From Flammeovirgaceae bacterium UBA1842 (GTDB lineage: Bacteria; Bacteroidota; Bacteroidia; Cytophagales; Cyclobacteriaceae), in NCBI GenBank assembly GCA_002338655.1, contig DDIU01000010.1, positions 816 through 64,815 on the forward strand: DNA of 64,000 nucleotides. The letters run 5' to 3'. This document shows positions 36,249 to 45,492 of the stretch, in pieces. The notes under the pieces were generated by a model. It was not told the origin of the DNA, made no database searches, and was given only the letters and a program-made list of their open reading frames with translations. The translations under genes and the position numbers were made by a program. Within the stretch, counting starts at the first letter, position 1; each line of letters begins with the position of its first letter.

Positions 36249-37507
36249 CTGCCCCGGTTCTTTCTAACTTCCCGTACGAATAAAATACTTACCAATAAAC
36301 CCACAAGGGAGAAGCCCATTAACACAAGAAAAACATATTGGTGACCCTGAGCCCCCGGAAAAGTATCGAGTAAAAACCCCATCAATGGGCTCATAAACAC
36401 ATCTGGAGTAAACCCAACTACAGACATAATACCAACGGCAGTACCTGTAGATACAATAGGAATACTGGCTTCTTCCATCAGCGCAAAATATATTCCCCTA
36501 ATACCATAAACACCAATCAAAGTAGTGGACAACAGAGTAAGTGCCAGCCAAGCGATATGGTTGAGCACACCCAAATAAATGAATAGTCCTCCAATACACA
36601 TTAGTAAAAAACATCCAATTGTAACTTTCGAACCATCAAAACGGTCCGCCAAGAATCCGGCTAATACAGCAAATAATGGCCTCATCCAGAGAGCCATGGT
36701 ACCAACCCCTGCTGCAGCCACCTCATTGAAGCCCAGTACCTCATTGGCATAAAGTGAGTAGTCATCGGTGATTTTATAGCCCACATAAGCACAGACAATA
36801 ATAAAAGCCTGCATCCAAATTGTAGGCATCCTCACAAGTTTGAGTATTTTGGCTACTGTTGGCTGCTCACTTTCTTCAATTTTTGTAATCCCTTTGGGTA
36901 TGGCAACCCATATTAAAACGCCAATTAAAAAAGTAATGGCCGATGTAACCAGAATTACAACTTGAAAGGACACATTTCTAAGTTCAGCAGAGGTGATGGC
37001 TTCACCACCTGTAAATTTTGAGAAAATAAAAAGGGTCAGCGTTGCGAGCAATGCTGCGGCCAGACCTCGTCCACCCTCTAACAACCCAAATGCCCTACCC
37101 TGAAATCCTGCTCCACCCCATTCCCTGGTTGCCCTTATTAAAGCAGCCCAGAATAAGAAAATAGTAGTGAACCCCCAAAACCCATAAAGAATAGGAAGGA
37201 TATTGTGGGAAGGTATAATTGCCATAATTAAACCACCAAGTGCTGTAAGCCATAGTGAATAGGACATCAAATTCCGTGAAGGAAAACGATCGGCCAATGC
37301 GCCTCCAAAAAAATAGGAAATCATGGCAACCACCCCATACACTGAAAAGTAAGTGCCTAATTCAAAATTGGTAATGTCAAGGACTTTTAACAGTGTTGGT
37401 CGGAATACCCGGGCAAGAACAAACGGCAAAAAGAAGATTATCTCGCCAGCCAGTATTAATGCAATTAGGATAATAGTTTTATGTGCGCTATTTCTCACTA
37501 CTGGCAT
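36245..37507 (-). CDS. Major facilitator superfamily transporter
   Basis: A 420-residue inner-membrane protein with about 12 hydrophobic helices. GGALADRFPSRN is the MFS loop 2-3 motif, repeated as GFLADRFDGSK in the second half. It resembles sugar-phosphate/nitrate-type MFS carriers, but the substrate is not inferable. It lies 29 bases downstream of the helicase gene's stop on the same strand. Confidence 0.88.
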   Translation of the reverse strand: MPVVRNSAHKTIILIALILAGEIIFFLPFVLARVFRPTLLKVLDITNFELGTYFSVYGVVAMISYFFGGALADRFPSRNLMSYSLWLTALGGLIMAIIPSHNILPILYGFWGFTTIFLFWAALIRATREWGGAGFQGRAFGLLEGGRGLAAALLATLTLFIFSKFTGGEAITSAELRNVSFQVVILVTSAITFLIGVLIWVAIPKGITKIEESEQPTVAKILKLVRMPTIWMQAFIIVCAYVGYKITDDYSLYANEVLGFNEVAAAGVGTMALWMRPLFAVLAGFLADRFDGSKVTIGCFLLMCIGGLFIYLGVLNHIAWLALTLLSTTLIGVYGIRGIYFALMEEASIPIVSTGTAVGIMSVVGFTPDVFMSPLMGFLLDTFPGAQGHQYVFLVLMGFSLVGLLVSILFVREVRKNRGS

Positions 37508-37536
37508 TTTGCTATCACTTAGTTGTGTTTTTTAGG

Positions 37537-40500
37537 CTATAACCTTTCAATAAAACTAAGTAAATTCTCCTCCACTTTTTTACGGTCACTCCACAGTTCA
37601 CGGCTAAATACCCCTTTAAATTTCCATTGTTTCTTACTTAGGGTAAATGGGGTGTACACATGAATGTCCTTTATTGAAGGGCTTTGAAAATACAGTTCAT
37701 CGTCTGTTAATATCAGGGCTTTATACTCATCATCGTGCATGACCGTAAGATCTGCAAAAGGTAGTTCCTCCGTTAGGCAATAACCATCCAATTGGTCATT
37801 GGTCCATTTTTGCAATGTGCTTTTTAAATACCATCCGGCATGATGAATTTTAGAATCGTGTAACGTAGGCACAAATTTACCATTGCTTACCATATAGGCA
37901 TATTCAAGGTATTTTTTCAATATTTTCGGGCCATCATTTTTGCTGTCATCCACTTTAAGCTGCTGCGGTAATATGCTACTAACAATCATCACTTTTTCAC
38001 GTGCCCGTGTAACTGCTACATTTAGTCTATTCTCACCATGGATGGCATTTAAACTTCCAAACTGCATCACCATTTTACCCTTCTTGTCAGGAGCATAAGC
38101 AGTGGAGAATATAATTATGTCTTTCTCATCTCCCTGTACATTTTCTATGTTTTTCACAAACCAATCAGAGGGCCATACCAGTTCATTTTCCAGAAAACGT
38201 TCATCTATTTTATCAAGGATATATTGCTGTTGTTTAGCATTGAATGTCACTACACCAACTTCCTTTTTGGCTCCTCTTTCCAATATATCAATTAATATAT
38301 CCACCACCTTATGCGCTTCGATATCATTGATATTATTTTCCCAAACGCCATCTACTTTGAGGTAATCAATACCCGGAACATTGTTATTGACCACATCAAA
38401 GTCTGGTAATAATTTAAGTTTGCCGTCATAAAAATATTTGTTGGAAAAGTCTATCAAATCCAGCGACTGGCTTCTGTAGTGACCGTTCAACTGAATACTC
38501 ATAAGGTACCTATCGGCCAACTCAAGTAAAGAATCCACTTCCAGATCTGGATCTTCAATTTCATCGTCAAAACGTACCTGATAAAGATCATTGGGCCGTA
38601 ACTGCTTATTGTCTCCAGCAATCATCACACTTCTTCCTCTGTACATGGCCGGAATTCCCTTTTCCGCAAAACATTGTGAAGCCTCATCGAAAATAACCAA
38701 ATCAAACATCTCCCTCATAGGGAAAATGGCCGATACTGACTCTGGTGAAGCCAGCCAGCATGGCATTAAATTGAATAACTCCTCGCTATAATTTGCCAAC
38801 AGTTTTCTGATCGGCCAAATACGTCTCTTTTTAGTTGTTTGATGGTACAGATCCCTATAGGTAACCATATTATTGAGCCTGTTATGTTCAGCATGGGCAT
38901 AGGTACGTTCACGCGACCTGAGTAGGAGCATATCATTGCTTACTAGTAGTTTTTCACGAACACATGCCTGAAGTTCTGCCTCCAGTTTCTTGAATTTTTT
39001 TGAGGATACTGACCTTAAAATTGGGTATTTGGTCTCTATATGGTCAATCCAGGCCAATCTCAAGCTATTTTGGAAAATTCCAGTAAGTATTTTTGGTTCA
39101 GTAATGGACGTTTCTTGGATCAACTTATCAATGGCATTGATCTCAGTCGCAGACATTTGGTCCCGGACTCTATCAAATTCACAAAGCGATTCAAAATCTT
39201 TCTTCAGCGATTCGTTCATTCGAACTGCATGCTCGGTATTCTTTTCAATAGCACTGATTTGACTCTCAGTGAGGTAAACCAGCCATTTATCTTTCTTCTG
39301 GGGAATTTCTTTGATGATGTCAAACAACTTTTCTATGCCATCTTTAAACTCCTTGTATTCCATTTTTTGCACATTGAAATACTGTTTGAAATTCCTCAAT
39401 GAGTTGAATATCAGTTTTGCTTTAATCGACAGCTTTTGGATATGAAACCAGGTCTGGAAGTGGACTTTTTCATAAGTATCAGGGATATCAGTAATCCATG
39501 GTCTGTTTTTGATTTTAGTGAGATTGTGCTCAATATTCAATCTGTTATCAATTCTTTCTACCAATGCATTAAATCCCGCTCGGTCGCGCCTCAGTCCATT
39601 TTCAACTAACACCCTTTTAATGAGGAACTTATCTTTTGAAAATAAATTCCATCGAATAAAACGGAAAATATTTCTACGGGCCTTCATGCTTCTTTGTAAA
39701 GTCTCTTGAAACTTTCCGAGCTGGTCAGAAGGTATGGATACTTCAGGGCCCTCGCCCTTGTAGCACTCCATCAATATCCTCTCAATATTTGAAAGCCATA
39801 AGTTACTGGTGTCCGAATCAGGAAATGCAGACATGTGTTTAAAGTATTCATAGGCCTGGTCATTCTTAAGCGTTCCAAGCATTTCTACAATACTATCTCG
39901 TTTACTTAAAACAAACTCGAAATCCTCAAAAGTAAGTCTCGATCCAACTACTTTCTCGGCCCGTTCTGCAATCTCATCTTGGTAAGCAGGAATCTCCTTT
40001 AAGATTTTCTGTATTATCCGTAATTCTGCTATACCAAAATCTTTAAATGACCTCCTATCATTCCATTCATAATCTGAACGACCATAGTTTTGAATATATT
40101 CGGCATAATCTTGAAAATTATGCATGAAGCTGTCCAGTTCATTAAATTTAAACTGGGTATATTCTTGTTTAAGGTTTATGGAGTCCCCATCTACATCAGA
40201 AGTGAGGTATAATTCCTTTACAGAAATTCCACATTCACTTTCATCAAACAGGGCAAACTTAAATTCTTCGAGTTCTTCAGCTATTTGATCTATGCGTCTG
40301 CTTACTTGCAAAAAAGTACGTTCGAGTTGAATAGTGTCGAGTCCATTGTTCTGCATTTTGTATTCTTCGATGCGGCCAATCTGCTTACTTATTTTTTCAA
40401 AAACTGATTTTCTGTCGTTTTTGAAATCATGCACAAGTCCGACAAAAGGAGTCATTTCTTTTTCCTTCATCCTATTATAAACCACATCAAGTGCAGCACG

Positions 40501-41538
40501 TTTCTGGCTTACTACCAATACCTTTTTTCCAGTGGCAATATGATCGGCAATTAGGTTGCAAATCAATTGTGATTTTCCCGTTCCCGGTGGCCCCTGCACT
40601 ACTATCGAATTTCCTTTTTTTATTGCTTTCAGCGCATTTTCCTGATGGGCATCCATCTTAAATGGAGTAAAGGTTTTTTCCTCGTCTATGCTATCCAGAA
40701 ATGAATGTTTGTAATCTGGCTCAATTTCTTTAAGTGACCGATCGACAAAAAAATCTTCAATGTCCTTGACTTCACCACTATTGATAAGTGTAGTATAATC
40801 TGGCACCAAGTAAGAGCCCGACTGTGGAAAAATTCCAAGTACCGCCTCAGGGAATAGCTTGAGTTCACCATCAGATTGCCCTTCGATAAAGTCTGCTTTT
40901 TTATACTCAGTAAACTTTTGAAGTACATCAAGAAAATTATCCTGATTGAAATTTATTTCTACATCACTCTCTTTGAAAAATTGATAAAGTGATGTCCGGA
41001 ACACTGTACTGTCTGTTTCAAAATCTTCCAGATTCCGGTCAATAAAATCATCACTCAGTTTAATATTGTTGTAATGCGAATAGGCAAGCAAAAATGATTT
41101 GTTTAGAGAAACCCCATCTTCTGTTCTTGGCCGGAGCATCCATTTCCCATTTTTAAGGTCGAGATCTACAGGGAAAAATAATAACGGGCATCTAATCGGA
41201 GTTCCATCAGAAAGCTTTCCTTTAACAAATGGCCAGCCTACATATAAATCCTTGGTTCCCCGCTCTTCAAGTATGAATTTCTCCGTTCGGGAAATTTTTT
41301 TGAGCTGATTGCTTACTCTGTTCGTTTCTTCATCACGACTGTCAAATTGCTGGCAAAGCACTTGCCTACTCCCCTCAATTAGCGATTCAACAATACTAAA
41401 TGAACCTGACTTTACTATAAAATTAAAATCGTGTAGATCAATAAATTGATCTTTATTCAGTCGCAACAACAATAAAGAGCGATTATTTGACGACAGGTTA
41501 GTCAGTCTTTTTAGATAAGATTTTAACACTTCATGCAT
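37537..41538 (-). CDS. Large SF1 helicase-like AAA protein with nuclease-like tail
   Basis: A 1333-residue protein. Residues 1-300 resemble the DUF4011-like N-terminus of large SF1 helicases. Walker A GPPGTGKSQ is at about 315-323; Walker B DLVIFDEASQ is at about 946-955, then GDNKQLRP, NVQGDEKDII and NVAVTRAREK. A coiled, charged stretch of about 600 residues separates Walker A from Walker B. Residues 1261-1333 look like an MTES_1575/VSR-type nuclease (DLTV, DDELYF, SRELW) with catalytic residues changed. Either a defence-like or an RNA/DNA repair protein; no partner genes. Confidence 0.82.
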   Translation of the reverse strand: MHEVLKSYLKRLTNLSSNNRSLLLLRLNKDQFIDLHDFNFIVKSGSFSIVESLIEGSRQVLCQQFDSRDEETNRVSNQLKKISRTEKFILEERGTKDLYVGWPFVKGKLSDGTPIRCPLLFFPVDLDLKNGKWMLRPRTEDGVSLNKSFLLAYSHYNNIKLSDDFIDRNLEDFETDSTVFRTSLYQFFKESDVEINFNQDNFLDVLQKFTEYKKADFIEGQSDGELKLFPEAVLGIFPQSGSYLVPDYTTLINSGEVKDIEDFFVDRSLKEIEPDYKHSFLDSIDEEKTFTPFKMDAHQENALKAIKKGNSIVVQGPPGTGKSQLICNLIADHIATGKKVLVVSQKRAALDVVYNRMKEKEMTPFVGLVHDFKNDRKSVFEKISKQIGRIEEYKMQNNGLDTIQLERTFLQVSRRIDQIAEELEEFKFALFDESECGISVKELYLTSDVDGDSINLKQEYTQFKFNELDSFMHNFQDYAEYIQNYGRSDYEWNDRRSFKDFGIAELRIIQKILKEIPAYQDEIAERAEKVVGSRLTFEDFEFVLSKRDSIVEMLGTLKNDQAYEYFKHMSAFPDSDTSNLWLSNIERILMECYKGEGPEVSIPSDQLGKFQETLQRSMKARRNIFRFIRWNLFSKDKFLIKRVLVENGLRRDRAGFNALVERIDNRLNIEHNLTKIKNRPWITDIPDTYEKVHFQTWFHIQKLSIKAKLIFNSLRNFKQYFNVQKMEYKEFKDGIEKLFDIIKEIPQKKDKWLVYLTESQISAIEKNTEHAVRMNESLKKDFESLCEFDRVRDQMSATEINAIDKLIQETSITEPKILTGIFQNSLRLAWIDHIETKYPILRSVSSKKFKKLEAELQACVREKLLVSNDMLLLRSRERTYAHAEHNRLNNMVTYRDLYHQTTKKRRIWPIRKLLANYSEELFNLMPCWLASPESVSAIFPMREMFDLVIFDEASQCFAEKGIPAMYRGRSVMIAGDNKQLRPNDLYQVRFDDEIEDPDLEVDSLLELADRYLMSIQLNGHYRSQSLDLIDFSNKYFYDGKLKLLPDFDVVNNNVPGIDYLKVDGVWENNINDIEAHKVVDILIDILERGAKKEVGVVTFNAKQQQYILDKIDERFLENELVWPSDWFVKNIENVQGDEKDIIIFSTAYAPDKKGKMVMQFGSLNAIHGENRLNVAVTRAREKVMIVSSILPQQLKVDDSKNDGPKILKKYLEYAYMVSNGKFVPTLHDSKIHHAGWYLKSTLQKWTNDQLDGYCLTEELPFADLTVMHDDEYKALILTDDELYFQSPSIKDIHVYTPFTLSKKQWKFKGVFSRELWSDRKKVEENLLSFIERL

Positions 41539-41598
41539 AAGGAAAAACCAAGTAACTGAAAAATAAGAAATAATTGAGACTCTACTTGGTAATAATTA

Positions 41599-42339
41599 TC
41601 AAGGATTGAATTTAAGGTAAGGTAATATCTTTATCATTCGTAACGAATCAATGAGCTTGATATTTTCCAAATCAGATGGGCCTTGCATTTTACCATGCTG
41701 AAATTCATAGGCTATTATAGACCTTGCCAATGACCTTCCGATGTAGGGATGCTTAGAAAGTTCATGTTCGTTTAGTGTATTCACCTCAATTTGTTTGGGA
41801 ATGAAGTCATCTTCAATAACAGCCAACGTGTCCAAAGCCAGTAATACTGAGTCTTGAAGCCCAAAAATATCTTTGAATTGATTCTTGGAAACAAATCCAC
41901 CCAGAGACTCCCGGTATTTAATAATCCTTTTAGAAATAGTTGGCCCAATACCTGGGATTTCTTTAAGTGTGATGGTATCAGCTACGTTGATATCAAACAT
42001 TTCTAGCTTTCGCTTAAACTTCCTATGTGAATATATTACCGGGCTTTCCCTTTCAATTTTCTCAAATCTCTTCGTATTGAATTTTGCAAACTGATGGGCT
42101 TTGTAGAATTCTTCCCTTCTCTGCGCTGAATCAATATATATATTCTTTTTCATTACCGCTACCAGACTATCCAACTTGTCTATATCCAGTTGGTTTTCAA
42201 TAGGTTTAAATACCCATGCTTGGTATATATATGGTGATATTAATAAGCTAAAGGCCAATGGAATAAGGACGATCATACCGTTGGCTTCTGATTTCGAAAA
42301 TCCAAAATAACTTCTTATCCAATGATTAAGTCTATTCAT
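41599..42339 (-). CDS. ComEA-like helix-hairpin-helix protein
   Basis: A 246-residue protein with one membrane helix near 22-38, then a charged linker and two helix-hairpin-helix segments: DTITLKEIPGIGPTISKRII and EVNTLNEHELSKHPYIG. This is the ComEA/competence-like DNA-binding arrangement, which may place DNA binding at the periplasm. No other competence genes nearby. Upstream divergent from hemA. Confidence 0.8.
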   Translation of the reverse strand: MNRLNHWIRSYFGFSKSEANGMIVLIPLAFSLLISPYIYQAWVFKPIENQLDIDKLDSLVAVMKKNIYIDSAQRREEFYKAHQFAKFNTKRFEKIERESPVIYSHRKFKRKLEMFDINVADTITLKEIPGIGPTISKRIIKYRESLGGFVSKNQFKDIFGLQDSVLLALDTLAVIEDDFIPKQIEVNTLNEHELSKHPYIGRSLARSIIAYEFQHGKMQGPSDLENIKLIDSLRMIKILPYLKFNP

Positions 42340-42611
42340 ATAATAATTACTAATATATAATTCATATTATTAACATAATATTTATATTAAATTATTTTTC
42401 TGATTAAAATCATTTATTTAGCTGACGTCCATTGCTGCTTTAATATTTTGGCTCTTTTAGCTTTGTTCTTTTTAATTGTTTGGGTAGGCAACCCTATTTT
42501 AATTACTCCCGTTATTTGAAAACATTAAGACATAGGGTACTTAAAATCAACTGTCTTATTTGAACTAATTCTAAATAATTATTGCTGGTTTTATTCCATT
42601 GCAATCCTGAT

Positions 42612-42619
42612 TAAATTTG
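42612..42619 (+). promoter_or_regulatory. Candidate -7 element for hemA
   Basis: TAAATTTG is an exact TAnnTTTG match, but it ends only eight bases before the ATG, so any transcript would be almost leaderless; no TTG is well placed. The rest of the 42340-42627 divergent gap is AT-rich with no visible gene. Confidence 0.35.
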
Positions 42620-42627
42620 TGGCGCTC

Positions 42628-43890
42628 ATGGAGAACATCTTCAAAACAACTGGACTATCATTTAAAAGCACACCTATAGAGGTGAGAGAAAAGCTTGCAT
42701 TGGACGAAGCACAAGCTAAACGACTGATGCAGTTTTTAAATGAAAACACCAACGCATCAGATTTGATGGTATTATCTACCTGCAACAGGACTGAGATATA
42801 TTATAGCCATACATCTGACCTTAACAATGAAATCGCAACTGGTCTTTCGCTAATTAAGGGTATTGACAAAGCTGAAATTATCTCATACCTATCATGTCGA
42901 ACAGACAATAGAGAAGCTATTGAACATTTGGTTAATGTTTCCATGGGTCTTGATGCGCAGGTAGTTGGGGATATCCAAATAGCCAATCAAGTTAAAAAGG
43001 CGTATCAATGGAGTGCAGATGAGAATGTTGCTGGTCCATTTTTGCACCGATTGATGCACTCAATATTTTATGCCAATAAAAGAGTGGTTCAGGAAACTTC
43101 ATTCCGTGATGGGGCGGCATCTGTATCTTATGCCACCAAGGAGCTAATTGAGGACATCACAGCAGAAATTGTACAACCAAAAATATTGATTCTTGGTTTG
43201 GGCGAGATTGGGCAGGATGTGTGTAGAAATTTAGTTGGAAGTAATAAGGACGTAGTTATAGCTAATAGAACTAGGGAAAAAGCCATCATGCTTGGCAAGG
43301 AATGTGAATTCAATACCATTGAATTTGATCAGGCACTTGAAACTATTGGGGAATACGATGTCATTGTTTCTTCTGTAGCATTTAAAGAGCCAATCATTAC
43401 CAAAAATATGATTGCCAAGCTAGAACTTCTTACCTATAAGTTTTTTATTGATTTATCTGTACCACGAAGCATTGAAACGAGTATTGAAGATATTAACGGA
43501 GCTTTACTCTATAATATTGACAATATCCAAAGCAAAGCTTCAGAAGCATTGAACAAAAGGATCGCTGCCATCCCCGATGTACAGGCCATCATAGCGGAAA
43601 CACTGGATGATTTAGAAAATTGGTCAAAAGAAATGGTGGTATCCCCAACCATCAAAAAACTGAAGAGTGCCTTAGAGACCATCCGACAAGAAGAAATACA
43701 ACGTCATTTAAAGGGCATAGATAGCAATGAAGCTAAAGTAATTGATACTGTGACCAAGAGTATGATGCAAAAAATAATAAAGCTGCCTGTTCTTCAACTA
43801 AAGGCTGCCTGTAAGCGTGGTGAAGCTGAAACACTCATTGATCTCCTCAATGACCTGTTCGATTTAGATGCCCAAAAAGAAAAAAAATAA
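42628..43890 (+). CDS. hemA: Glutamyl-tRNA reductase
   Basis: First step of C5 haem synthesis, reducing Glu-tRNA to glutamate semialdehyde. 420 residues. LSTCNRTEIYY holds the catalytic Cys, GLDAQVVGDIQI and LILGLGEIGQDV (NADPH fold) follow, and the dimerisation domain ends the protein. I choose ATG 42628; a GTG three codons earlier lies in the candidate -7 element. No hemC or hemL is adjacent. Confidence 0.95.
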   Translation: MENIFKTTGLSFKSTPIEVREKLALDEAQAKRLMQFLNENTNASDLMVLSTCNRTEIYYSHTSDLNNEIATGLSLIKGIDKAEIISYLSCRTDNREAIEHLVNVSMGLDAQVVGDIQIANQVKKAYQWSADENVAGPFLHRLMHSIFYANKRVVQETSFRDGAASVSYATKELIEDITAEIVQPKILILGLGEIGQDVCRNLVGSNKDVVIANRTREKAIMLGKECEFNTIEFDQALETIGEYDVIVSSVAFKEPIITKNMIAKLELLTYKFFIDLSVPRSIETSIEDINGALLYNIDNIQSKASEALNKRIAAIPDVQAIIAETLDDLENWSKEMVVSPTIKKLKSALETIRQEEIQRHLKGIDSNEAKVIDTVTKSMMQKIIKLPVLQLKAACKRGEAETLIDLLNDLFDLDAQKEKK

Positions 43891-43980
43891 CATTCTGTTT
43901 TTGGATCTTTATAATGTGCGATAACAGCAATAATTGTTATCTAAATTCCTATTTTTAACGCTCAATTAAAATTTCATTAT

Positions 43981-44745
43981 ATGTTGAAGGAAATAGTTAT
44001 TACCCTGTTTGTTTTAAGCTCTACGCAGTTATTTGGGTGGGGCCTTACTGGCCATCGGGTAGTTGGTCAAGTGGCAGAAAATCACCTTTCTAAAAAAGCC
44101 AAATCAAAAATTCAATCCATACTTGGAGATGAAACATTGGCTATTGTAAGTGTCTGGATGGATGAAGAGCGATCTAACCCAAAATATGACCATACCGTGG
44201 ACTGGCATTGGGTAACTATCCCTGATGGGATGACCTATGCGGAAACAGTAAAGAACCCAAATGGGGATGTTATTGCTACCATCAACAGATTGATTGTAGA
44301 ATTAAAAGCTGGAGGACTGACTAAAGAACAAGAAATTGAACGGATAAAAATGCTTGTCCACTTTGTGGGGGATATACATCAACCACTACATGTGGGTAAA
44401 GAAGGGGACAGAGGTGGCAATGCAGTGAAAGTAAAGTGGTTTTGGAATAGTACCAACTTACACTCCATCTGGGACTCAAAAATCATAGATGACAAACAAT
44501 TCAGCTACACCGAATTGGCCGCTGCTATCGATCACCCTAGTAAGGATCAGATTAATAAGTGGCAATCCGAAGGGGTGCTGGTTTGGGCTGATGAGTCCAT
44601 AGCATTGAGAGATCAGGTATATAACTTTCCTGAAGATAAAGAACTCAGTTACCAATATTTATATGACAATTGGGCTACAGTCCAGTTACGACTACTTAAA
44701 GCTGGGGTACGGCTTGCTGGTATTCTGAACGAAATTTATAACTAA
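43981..44745 (+). CDS. Secreted S1/P1-type zinc nuclease
   Basis: A 254-residue nuclease with a signal peptide ending LFG; mature protein begins WGLTGHRVVG, whose N-terminal Trp and His bind zinc. Other zinc ligands are in HTVDWHWV, HFVGDIHQPLH and GDRGGN. It degrades single-stranded DNA or RNA outside the cytoplasm, probably for phosphate or nucleoside supply. Coupled to the next gene by a one-base overlap. Confidence 0.93.
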   Translation: MLKEIVITLFVLSSTQLFGWGLTGHRVVGQVAENHLSKKAKSKIQSILGDETLAIVSVWMDEERSNPKYDHTVDWHWVTIPDGMTYAETVKNPNGDVIATINRLIVELKAGGLTKEQEIERIKMLVHFVGDIHQPLHVGKEGDRGGNAVKVKWFWNSTNLHSIWDSKIIDDKQFSYTELAAAIDHPSKDQINKWQSEGVLVWADESIALRDQVYNFPEDKELSYQYLYDNWATVQLRLLKAGVRLAGILNEIYN

Positions 44746-45431
44746 TGAATAAGTTAGAACGGTCTACTTTTAACTTTCTAAGTCTATTAGGTAAAAACAA
44801 TAATCGTGAATGGTTTAATAAGAACAAGGAGCTTTATTTAAAAGCCCATGAAAACGTAATCGATTTTGCCGAAAGCCTCTTAATGGAAATGAGGGGTCAT
44901 GATGATATTGAGACCCCATCAGGAAAAAAATCACTTTTTAGAATCTATCGTGATGTACGATTTTCCAAAGACAAATCTCCCTATAAAAATCACTTTAGCG
45001 GCAGCTTCAAAAGAGCAGGTCAATTATTAAGGGGAGGTTACTATTTTCATCTGGAGCCTGGCAATGTAATGATTGCAGGTGGCTTTTTTTCACCCGCTAA
45101 AGAAGACTTACTTAGAATTAGAGAAGAAATATCGGCTGATGATCAGCCACTTAGAGAAATATTGAATGAGCCTGATTTTAAAAAAGCCTTTGGTGTATTG
45201 CAAGGCGAACAATTGAAAACCGCTCCGAAGGGTTTTGACAAGGATCATCCTGCTATAGATTTAATTAGATACAAGCAGTTTTATGTTACCCATAAATTTG
45301 AAGATGCCGATGTTTTCTCATCTGAATTCGCAAAAATAATATCCCAGACATTTTCACTTCTTCGTCCGTATTTCAATTATTTGAGCGATGTATTGACCAC
45401 AGATGCTAACGGTCAAGCACTTATAAAATAA
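44745..45431 (+). CDS. DUF2461-family protein (TIGR02453)
   Basis: A 228-residue soluble protein. It opens with FNFLSLLGKNNNREWFNKNK and has FRIYRDVRFSKDKSPYKNHF, each a signature of DUF2461, whose function is unknown. ATG shares its A with the preceding TAA. Confidence 0.85.
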   Translation: MNKLERSTFNFLSLLGKNNNREWFNKNKELYLKAHENVIDFAESLLMEMRGHDDIETPSGKKSLFRIYRDVRFSKDKSPYKNHFSGSFKRAGQLLRGGYYFHLEPGNVMIAGGFFSPAKEDLLRIREEISADDQPLREILNEPDFKKAFGVLQGEQLKTAPKGFDKDHPAIDLIRYKQFYVTHKFEDADVFSSEFAKIISQTFSLLRPYFNYLSDVLTTDANGQALIK

Positions 45432-45492
45432 CTGGATATTTATTCTTCAAATTACTTCTTACAAGCGGTATAAATAGGTTTATTTGTGCTTA

